Assembly (NCBI GenBank): GCA_022578965.1
Contig: MU400965.1
Location: 1 to 17,700 of the forward strand
Direction of reading: 5' to 3'
Length of the DNA: 17,700 nt
Origin: Xylaria sp. FL1777
Lineage: Eukaryota > Ascomycota > Sordariomycetes > Xylariales > Xylariaceae
Position numbers and translations under genes: made by a program. The notes under the pieces are model-generated. The model was not told where the DNA came from. It saw only the letters and a program-made list of their open reading frames with translations, and did not search any database. Numbering within the stretch: the stretch's first letter is position 1; each line of letters starts with the position of its first letter. Of the stretch, positions 10,701 through 17,700 are shown piece after piece.

Positions 10701-11149
10701 TTTAACTTTAAACATATTTTAAGATTGTTGTTTCTAGACTTTATTAATTTGCTTGGATTTTTGTTTAATATTCTTTTAAGTATTTTTTTTTTTGTTTTTT
10801 TTAGTTCTTTTAGTTTTAAAGTACTAGTTAAATAATTATTAATTAATTATAATAGCTATATTAATATACGTATTAATTTTTGCTAGTTTATTTATTTTAT
10901 ATAGTTTGTTTTAAACTTAGGTTTTAAGTTTACTATAAAATAAATAAAATAATATAAGCTTAAGCAATCTTAAAATTGCTACTAATTGTTTAAATTTTAT
11001 AGCATAATTTACTACTGCTTTTGTTTATTTTAAGCAGTAAAATGCTTTTTTTGCATGTTTTACTTTTTAAGTATTTTTAAATAATGCTTTTATTTAATTT
11101 TTAAACTTAATATAGTTTTTAAAAATCTTTTTTGTTTTTAGCTTAAAGT

Positions 11150-11345
11150 TAGTTAATTTGTTAGCTTTTAAAAAATCTTTTAAAATAAGTTAAAACTATT
11201 TTAATACTTTTTTTAACAGAAATTATAAAATAGTTATTATTTTTTGGTTTTTTTTTATAATAATAATAAAGTGCTATTTTAAATAAAGTTTAACATAAAT
11301 TAAAAAAGCTTTTATATTTATAGATCTATTATAAAGCTTTAAAGC
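11150..11345 (-). other. Gag capsid-like region of the inner element
   Basis: The frame reads KLYNRSINIKAFLIYVKLYL, then a segment with FLLKKVLK-stop-F-stop and then LILKDFLKAN. This resembles the Ty3/Gypsy gag pattern of a P-x-P-Y/F-x-G-S start, a helix ending in LYL, and later a GAALxWF-like segment, with Trp codons turned into stops. It lies upstream of the CCHC knuckle in the same phase. Confidence 0.7.
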
Positions 11346-11855
11346 AGTAAGTTTAAAACTTTTAATGTTTAGTATTTTTAATATTATAAATAATTTTAAT
11401 AATAAAAGCAATAGTAATAATAAAAAGTTAGGTTTTTTATTTTAAGTTATTACTTTAAGTATAATAGTAATAAAAGTAAGCGTTAAGTTTGCTAGTAATA
11501 ATATTAGCGTTAGTTATAACATAATTATTTGTTTAAAACCTTAACTTATTATTATAATAGCAATTATTATTGCTGCTTTAATTATTATAGCTAATATTTA
11601 TGCTAGTTTAAAGGTTATAACGCTTAATATTTAAGCTGCTTTTTAGGTTAAAGCAACTAGTTTGCTTTGTAGTACTAACGTTAGCATTAGTTTTTTTTTA
11701 TTATTGCTGTTTAACTTTTTTTCTTTTACTACTGCTTTTTTTCTAATAAAAATAGCTAGTAAAAATACTAAAGTTTGTTATTTTAATACATTACTAGTTC
11801 TAAAAATCTTTAAAATCTTTAAACTTAATTTTTAACTTTTTGTTTTTAGTAGCAT

Positions 11856-12043
11856 AATTTAGATCTAGTTTTATTAGTTATTAAGTAAAGTTTACTTATG
11901 TAATACTATTTAGCATTTTTGTTTTTTAAATATTTTCTTAGTATACTTCTAAAAGTTTATCTTGTAAATTGCTTGTTATTTAACTCTTTATACTAATATT
12001 TGTTCTTATGTATTAAGTTCTATTAATTAAAAAGCTATTAAAG
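11856..12043 (-). other. 5' leader of the inner element
   Basis: 188 bases between the 5' LTR (right copy) and the proposed polyprotein ATG. In element orientation the first bases are CTTTAATAGCTTTTTAA, where a tRNA primer-binding site is expected. I cannot match it to a tRNA because mutation has changed it. An ATG at 11916 starts an out-of-phase frame and is not favoured. Confidence 0.5.
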
Positions 12044-12051
12044 TATAATAA

Positions 12052-12077
12052 ACTTATTATATATTAATATAACAGGT
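12052..12077. repeat. 10-bp inverted repeat, right LTR copy
   Basis: Counterpart of 4842-4867 at the same LTR offset. The first arm has been mutated (ACTTATTATA) while the second is TATAACAGGT, so between the two LTR copies the unmutated arms can be inferred to be complementary. Confidence 0.65.
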
Positions 12078-12327
12078 TTGCTTTTAAAGTTTTAATTTGT
12101 AAGTAACAATAAGATCTTTAATAGTAGTCTGTTAAAGAAGTTTTTAAGGTATTTTTACTACTATGCATTAATAAAAGTCTTAAAGAATTAAAAGTAATAA
12201 ATATATTAGTGCTTAGCAGTTATAAAAAAATTAATAGCTAAAAAACTAAAACTAAGTAAATAACTAAATATAAAAAGTGCATATTTATATAAACAAAAGA
12301 AAAGTAAAAAAAGTAGTAATTTTTTTT

Positions 12328-12430
12328 GGATTACTGCAAGTTTAATAAGCACTAAATTACTATAAGCCTAGTAAGCTTTAAATTACTGTAAGCTTAGTAA
12401 GCCTTAAATTACCGTAAGCTTAATAAGCTA
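12328..12430. repeat. Four 26-bp tandem units in the right LTR
   Basis: Units begin at 12328, 12354, 12380 and 12406 and match the left array unit by unit, differing only by transitions (for example GCCT for GCTT). Equal copy number in both LTRs shows no expansion or contraction since insertion. Confidence 0.85.
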
Positions 12431-12538
12431 AATAAGTTATTACATAACTTTAGCTTTAGCTAGCAAAAAAAAAGGTGCAAAGTATATATAAAAGCATTAA
12501 GCCGCTTTAAAGGCCACCTTTATGCTAATTTTGTAACA

Positions 12539-12543
12539 CTATA
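12539..12543. repeat. Target-site duplication, right copy
   Basis: CTATA directly after the TAACA end of the right LTR, identical to 4829-4833. Confidence 0.85.
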
Positions 12544-13059
12544 TTAGTTTTACTTTTGCTCTTTATTATAAATTGCAGCAAGCACTTTTTTATATATTTA
12601 CATTATAATATGTTGCTAAAAGTAGATTTTTTACTTATAAAGCTTATTAAGTTATTTATAAATTAACTAATAATTATAGTATTACTTATAGAATTAAGTA
12701 TATATATATAGCTATTAATTATAACTATTGCTTTAAAAGCAGCCTTTTTTTACTATTTTAAACTACTTTAAAAAATAAAAGAATTATACTAAATTTAAGC
12801 ACTAATTAATAGTTTTTTAAATTACGCTGCTTTTAAGTAAAAATACTTAGCTTAACTAAGTTTACAAAAGCTTGCTAAAACTAAACTTATTGCTACGCTA
12901 TTATTTAACTACTTAAACTTATATAACTTGAAAAATTAAAAAAAAGCTTTAGTTACCTTAATTTTATAGCAATTTTAAAAAAGTTTTATAACTTATTTAA
13001 GTTTTTTAATACTAGTAAAACAAACATATTACTATAATTAAAGCAAAAAAACCTTGCTA

Positions 13060-13720
13060 TTAAGCTAAAAAAAAACGCAGTTATACTTTATTTTTTTATA
13101 TATTTATTAGCTTAAAATAAGCTAAAAAAACTACAAAAATAGCTTAATAAAATGCTAAAAGCAAAAAAAATTAAAAAATCTACTAGCTTTATTAGCGCTT
13201 TAATCTTTTTTATACTTAAAAAAAATAAAAGCTTATGTTTATATATAAACTATAAAAAACTTAATTAAATTATATGCAAAAATTAATATACTTTATTATT
13301 TATTTTAAAGCTACTTAATAAAATTTTAAAAGCTAAAATCTTTAGTAAAATTAACCTTAAAAACACTTATTATTGCTTATATATTTAAGAAAAAAATAAA
13401 TAAAAAACAGCATTTTATATATGCTATAGCTACTATAAATTTCTAGTTATATTTATAAGTTTATTAAATATTTTTATTACTTTTTAAAGTTATATATAAA
13501 AAGCATTTAATAATATAATAAATATATTTTGCATTATATATTTTAATAATATGCTTATTTTTTCTTTAAATAAGAATTTTTATATAAAATATATTTAAAA
13601 CGTTATTAAAAGGTTACAAAAAGCAAAACTATATGTTAAGCTATTTAAGTGCTAATTTTATTAAAAAAAAATCAAATTTTTAAATTATATTATTTCTAGC
13701 TAAAAAATTAAAATAAACTT
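13060..13720 (+). other. Reverse transcriptase domain of the outer element
   Basis: Motifs in order: a region like LDEMLKxGKIxxSTS (13140-13200), KKNKSLCLYINYKKLN, ILKAKIFSKINLKNTYY with the first palm Asp as Asn (13353-13355), KTAFYICYSYYKFLVIF, and FCIIYFNNMLIF, where the catalytic pair reads Asn-Asn (13539-13550). RLQKAKLYVKLFKC and IKFLNYIIS follow, matching the usual thumb-side KCEF and FLGYIIS patterns. Clear Ty3/Gypsy RT, inactive as read. Confidence 0.93.
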
Positions 13721-13959
13721 TTTATATATAAACATTATTTAGCAATAACTTATATTAAATACTTATTAAGCACTATAATAATTTTTAAAGTTTTATAACT
13801 TTTACTGCTGTTTTATAAACAAGTATTTTTATATTGCTGCGCTTTTGTTTAAGTATTTAAAAAAAAACGTAATAAAAACAAAAAAAAGTTAAATTTTTTT
13901 AAATAGTTTTAAAAAAAAGGCTTTTAAAAACTTTTAAAATGCATTTAAGCAAGCTATTT

Positions 13960-14340
13960 TTTTTATATATTTTAACCCTAAAAAACAAATATTGCTAAAA
14001 ATTAATTCTTTTAAGGTAGCTTTTGCAAAAAATTTATTTTAGCAAAATAATTAAGGTATTTTTAAACTAGTTATGTTTTATTTTTAAAAGCTATTTAAAA
14101 AAAAAATGCAATATAGTACGCTTAACTAAAAAATGCTTATAATAATAAATTGCTTTAAGCATTAATAGCATTATTTACAAAAAAACAATTTATTAGTTAA
14201 AATATTAACTAATTATATTAACTTTTAAACGTTTATAAAAATGCTAAAGCTTAATAAAAAGCAAGCTTATTAGTGTTTATTATTAGCTTTTTTTAACTTT
14301 ATTATTAAATACTAAGCAAGCAAAAAAAATAAAGCTAATT
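13960..14340 (+). other. RNase H domain of the outer element
   Basis: The frame reads LLKINSFKVAFA at about 13995-14030, matching LLETDASxxAxG with the first catalytic Asp as Asn (14004-14006). Then come a VMFYF-stop-KL stretch, a YSTLN-stop-KMLIIINCFKH stretch and LLAFFNFIIKY. These match the VAFYSRKL, YxxxxxEMLAIVxxFxxW and LxxFDFxIxYR patterns of Ty3/Gypsy RNase H. Confidence 0.85.
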
Positions 14341-14759
14341 TTTTTTTGCGCTGTTTTAATTATATAGCTGTTTTGCTTAATAATATTAATATCTTTTTAA
14401 CGTTAAAAAGAAAAGTTGTAATAATATAACAAATTAAAGTTTTTAATTTATATTTTAATGCTTAAGTTAAAACTTTATACTTTAAAGCTATACTTACTAA
14501 AAAAGCCTTTTTTATTTAAGCAGTTATATGTTTGTATATATAAATAGCTATAGGCTTAAAAAAATTAAAAGATTTAAAAGCTTTTAAAAAGCTAAAAAAC
14601 CTTATTTAAAAGGTTTAAAAAAAAAACCTTAAATGCTATACAATTATAAAGCAATTAAAAGCAAAAAAGCTTATAAATCCTTAATAATTAATAAAAAAAT
14701 TTTTAGTTTACTATAAAAACAAAATTTACATTTTTTTTAAAAAAGCTATATATTTTTAA

Positions 14760-15480
14760 TTTATTAAGCTATACTATAATAATTCTTTAGCTAAATACTT
14801 TAGCTAAAGCTATACTTTAAAACTGCTATAATAAAAGTTTTATTAAAGTAATATAGAACTAAATATTAAAAAGTATATATAAAGCTATGCAATTTGCTTT
14901 AAAACTAAAGCAAAATACTACTAAAAGTACAGTAAACTTAACGCTTTGCTAATATTTAATAAACTTATATAAAAGCTATTTATAAACTTTATTACAGGTT
15001 TACTAAAAATTTTTTATAAAAAAAAACTAATTAATGCTATTTTTATTATTATAAATAGATTTACTAAGCTTATATACTTATTTTTAGTTAATATTACTAT
15101 AATTTTAATTAAGCTAGTAGTTTTATTTTATTATAAAATTAAATATATTTATAGTAGCTTAAAAAGCATTATTTTTAATAAAAGCTTTATTTTTATTAGC
15201 TAATTTTAGTTTAATTTATATTATTACTTAAAAGTTAAACAAAAGCTTTTAGTAGTATTTTACCTTAAAACTAATAAATAAACAAAACAAATAAACTAAA
15301 TAATTAAAAGCTATTTTAAGTGCTTTATAAATAATAAATAAACTAATTAGCTTTAATTTTTACTTTAAGCTTTTTTTACTATAAATTTTACTATTAATTT
15401 TATAATTAAATAATTACTTTTTAAAGCTTTATATAGTTATATACTAGAATTTTGTTTGTTTATTAAAAATAACTTTATAT
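14760..15480 (+). other. Integrase domain of the outer element
   Basis: Zinc-finger positions: His reads Tyr at 14775-14777 and at 14796-14798, the first Cys reads Tyr (14886-14888), and the second Cys survives (14895-14897). The catalytic positions read Asn at 14985-14987 (INFITGL for xDFITGL), Asn at 15177-15179 (IIFNKSF for IISDxGF) and Lys at 15285-15287 (in the HPxTDGQTE region). Every change is one transition from the expected codon. FIIINRFTK near 15040 matches the VVDRLTK core strand. Confidence 0.92.
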
Positions 15481-15859
15481 TAAAAAGGATTTTAGCTATA
15501 TAAAAACGTTTTAATAAGTTATAAACTATTAAAAACAAAATAACAAAGCAATAATAAATTATAACTAATAAATATACAAAATATTATAATAATAAGCACA
15601 AATTTATAACTTTTAAAACTAAAAACTTAGTAGTATTATTAATAAAAAATATTAAGTTTAAAAATAAAAAGTTAGCGCTTAAGTTTATTAAACCTTTTTA
15701 AATTCTTTTTATAATTAGTTTATAAGCATATTATATTAGTTTTTTAAAATAATATAGCTGTTTTTATTTTGTTTTTTTAATTTAGCTGCTTAAGCTTTAA
15801 AAAGCTAAACATAAATATAGTTTACTTATATTAAACCTTAAAAATAAGTTAAAAAAATA

Positions 15860-16030
15860 AAAAGTTAAAAATATAGTAAATAAAATAACTTATAATAAAA
15901 AAAGATATTATTTTATTAAATAAAAAAGCTAGCTAACTAAATATAATTAGTAAGTATTTATTATTAATATTATAGCTTTTAAAGCAATTAAAAACTTTAA
16001 AAAGCGCTTAAGTTACAAAAAAAAAGCAAA
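15860..16030 (+). other. Chromodomain of the outer element
   Basis: The frame reads KVKNIVNKITYNKKRYYFIK, then stop-KS, then KYN and AFKAIKNFKKR. This fits an EVExIVD-like start, a YLIKWKG-like core with Trp as a stop, and a final helix of AxEAIxxFxKR type. The basic tail (KKKAK) follows. It is in phase with integrase and identifies the outer element as a chromovirus too. Confidence 0.8.
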
Positions 16031-16110
16031 GCTATTAAGCTAACAAAATAGTACTAATCTATTATTAATTTAGCTATAAATTAAAGCTTAAATATGTTAT
16101 ATATACTAAC

Positions 16111-17700
16111 TAATTATTTTTTTGTTTTTAATTATATAATAAAAATTATACTTATTGCTTTAAGTTTTAAAATACTTATGTTTTATTAATAAGTTATATA
16201 TAAAAACGCTATAAACAAGTTATAATATTTTTATAGAAAGGCTTTAAAACACTAATTATTAAACTTTAAAATATTTTTATGTTAAAAAAGGCTAACTAAA
16301 TATTTTTATTTATGCTTATTAGTAATAATTAATATAGCTTTATATATATTTTTTTAAAAAGAAATAAAAGTAGTTTTTTAAGCTGCATATTTATAGTTTA
16401 TAACTTGCACTTTAAGTATAATTAAACAAACATATTGCTAGCATTAAAAATAATTTTAATTTTATTAGGAAATCTTATAAAATTAGTTTAAATAAAGCTA
16501 TTTATAGCGCTTATATAAAAAAGCTTAATAGCTTAGCAAGCTAAAGATTTACGCTTTATTATTAAGTGCTTATATTTAGCATAATATTTTTGCATTACTA
16601 ATTATTAGCTAAACTTTATATAAAATAAAAATAAAACAACTTATTTTTATGTTGCTAATTTTGCTAATTAATTAAAACTAGGCTTTATAAGTTAATAAAA
16701 AACGCAAAAATGCTTTTAAAAAGCAAAACTACATAACTGCAAAATTAACACAATAATTGTTTGAAGTTTTTTAAATAATAATATAATTTTTATTTATAAC
16801 AACTTTCTTATAGTTATTCTTTTAAAAAACAAAAAAATAAACAAATTAGTTTAATAATTTTTAAATATATATTGCATTAAAATGTAATATAGTAAGCAGT
16901 TAACTTATTAATAAAACTAATTTAAAATAAATATAAATTAATTTATAAGCTTACATAAAGTATAGCTATTTATATAGCTTATATAAGCTATTACTTTTAA
17001 GTTTTTAAATTTGTAAACTATATTTAAAAATAAGCTATTTTTTAGCTAAAATGCCTTTTTAAAACGCTTAAAACAAAGCTAATATATTAATAAACTACTT
17101 AAAACTATTATTTTTTTAATAGTTTTATACTTTTTATTTTTAGCTTTAGTAGTTTATTTGCAAAGTTTATAAACAAAAGTTATTATAAAAACAAGCTAAC
17201 GTTTAACTAACATAAAAACTTTAATATTTATATTAAAATCGAACTTATTTCTTGCGTTATTTATATTAAAATTGCGCAAAATAACATTTAAATCTTTATT
17301 TAAATTTATAAAGTTTAAATTATTTTTATTTTTATTTTTATTTTTTTTTTTTTAACTTATAAAAAGCTTAATAGTGTTTATATCTTTATTAAAATTAAAG
17401 CTGTTTTAAAAAAAAAGTAAACTACTAAAACTTTTATTTTTATTACTAAAGTTATTAAACTTTTAACAAAAAAGTTTATTAAAGTTTTGTTTTATAGTAA
17501 AATTAAACTTATTTCTAAATAAATTTAAGCGCAAAATAAATTGCAATAATTTTTTGCGTTTACGTTTATAATTATAGCTTTAACTGCAATTATATTTATG
17601 TGTATTACTTTTAATTACTGCAAGTTTAAGCAGCATAATTATAATGCAAATAATAATTAAAAAAAAAGCAGAAAAAATGTAAAATAAGTATAAAAATAGC
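16111..17700. other. Unassigned AT-rich region
   Basis: No gene, LTR or RNA was recognised in this 1.6 kb. CC and GG are rare (about five), fewer than in the outer gag segment. Low-complexity T blocks occur at 17320-17353. The outer element's 3' LTR should start near 16080-16300; TGTTATATA at 16094 is a possible LTR start, but the bases after it do not match 2696-2857. The region may be mutated element end plus an older repeat, as on the left flank. Confidence 0.5.

Larger units (their letters stand above)
5900..11855 (-). pseudogene. gag-pol: Gag-Pol-chromodomain polyprotein relic (inner element)
   Basis: This encoded the full polyprotein of a chromovirus. From the proposed ATG (11855-11853) the same phase holds the capsid-like region, CCHC knuckle, RT active site, RNase H, integrase zinc finger, all three integrase catalytic positions and the chromodomain. 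So nearly 6 kb has no net frameshift between motifs. Gag and Pol therefore appear to have been one frame of up to about 1,980 codons, perhaps with a readthrough stop hidden among the mutated codons. Frequent TAA and TAG codons stand where Trp, Gln or Arg are expected. The catalytic Asp and Glu positions read Asn and Lys, so even readthrough would give an inactive enzyme. The start was chosen for phase; an ATG at 11916 is out of phase. The C-terminal end is approximate. Confidence 0.9.
4834..12538 (-). mobile_element. Inner Ty3/Gypsy chromovirus, full length, inactivated
   Basis: This is a complete LTR retrotransposon of 7705 bp on the minus strand. It has two 495-bp LTRs flanked by CTATA, a polypurine tract beside the LTR at its 3' end (left), and domains ordered from right to left: Gag capsid, CCHC knuckle, possible protease, RT, RNase H, integrase, chromodomain. 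RT before integrase is the Ty3/Gypsy order, and the C-terminal chromodomain marks the chromovirus lineage. The insertion splits a plus-strand relative between gag and pol. The terminal TG of the LTR reads TA at the outer left edge, consistent with mutation. The element is dead: its catalytic acidic residues read Asn or Lys. Confidence 0.93.
12044..12538 (-). repeat. Right LTR (5' LTR of the inner element)
   Basis: 495 bp, aligned gap-free with 4834-5328. On the minus strand it starts TGTTACAA, retaining the C that is T in the left copy. It drives transcription in intact elements. A TATATATA word lies at 12483-12490, within about 60 bases of its 5' end in element orientation. The tandem array is at 12328-12430 and the inverted repeat at 12052-12077. 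Confidence 0.93.
12546..16074 (+). pseudogene. pol: Pol relic of the outer Ty3/Gypsy element
   Basis: This frame encoded the polymerase polyprotein. Recognisable sequence begins by about 12960 and passes without net frameshift through RT (YFNN at 13539-13550), RNase H (14001-14006), integrase (14775-15287) and the chromodomain (15864 on); every motif starts at a coordinate divisible by three. The gag frame of this element has a different phase, so the family either used a -1 frameshift or has a gag-pol indel. Catalytic residues read Asn or Lys as in the inner element. No protease motif was recognised; it should lie around the insertion point, between the knuckle and about 12900. The start given is only the first codon of this phase after the insertion, and the end is where protein-like sequence after the chromodomain fades. 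Confidence 0.88.
12544..16110 (+). mobile_element. Outer Ty3/Gypsy chromovirus, 3' part
   Basis: Continuation of the plus-strand element interrupted at 4833, carrying RT, RNase H, integrase and a chromodomain in that order. It resembles the inner element in layout but its domain sequences differ clearly, so it is a different family and not a copy. The 3' LTR expected after about 16075 was not identified, so the right border is approximate. Confidence 0.85.

Noticed and set aside
11853..11916. ATG at 11916 (minus) as the gag start of the inner element
   Set aside because: Its phase differs from the capsid region, knuckle and Pol, whereas the ATG at 11855 is in phase with all of them.
16094..16260. 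TGTTATATA start as the outer 3' LTR
   Set aside because: After the first seven bases it does not align with 2696-2857, even allowing any number of transitions.
1..17700. Mitochondrial, apicomplexan or bacterial symbiont origin suggested by the very low GC
   Set aside because: Chromodomain-bearing Ty3/Gypsy elements and transition-only LTR divergence point to a nuclear fungal repeat compartment. No tRNA, rRNA or open gene typical of those alternatives is present.

Overview
The window is extremely AT-rich DNA with no intact gene and no recognisable host gene. Its contents point to an AT-rich, repeat-induced-point-mutation (RIP) compartment of a filamentous ascomycete. I see remains of two Ty3/Gypsy retrotransposons of the chromovirus type, and decay that is almost purely C-to-T and G-to-A. 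The species cannot be named from the sequence.

Layout. Bases 1-2695 are nearly free of CC and GG dinucleotides and hold nothing I can identify beyond a homopolymer-rich A/T tract at the left edge. At about 2696 the composition changes abruptly and a plus-strand Ty3/Gypsy element begins: a possible 5' LTR, then a gag relic from 2980 with an N-terminal Q/K/E-rich segment, a low-complexity Asn/Ser/Tyr region and a CCHC knuckle at 4408-4449. It is interrupted at 4833 and resumes at 12544 with pol: reverse transcriptase (RT), RNase H, integrase and a chromodomain, ending near 16075.

The interruption is a second, complete chromovirus in the opposite orientation (4834-12538, 7705 bp). It has two 495-bp LTRs, a CTATA target-site duplication on each side (4829-4833 and 12539-12543), a polypurine tract against its 3' LTR, and one gag-pol-chromodomain reading frame on the minus strand from about 11855 to about 5900. 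All diagnostic motifs of this polyprotein lie in the same reading phase, so it has been destroyed by base substitutions and not by indels.

Both elements are dead. In each, the visible catalytic Asp pair of RT and the Asp, Asp and Glu of integrase read as Asn, Asn and Lys, the outcome expected from G-to-A change, and many Trp, Gln and Arg codons read as stops. The two LTRs of the inner element differ at about 63 of 495 positions by my hand count, all transitions with no gap. Bases 16075-17700 contain no recognisable gene, and the expected 3' LTR of the outer element was not found.

I found no evidence of a new biological system. The most informative points are the nested insertion resolved to the base, the transition-only decay, the sharp composition step at 2696, and the concentration of surviving C and G in GpC dinucleotides.
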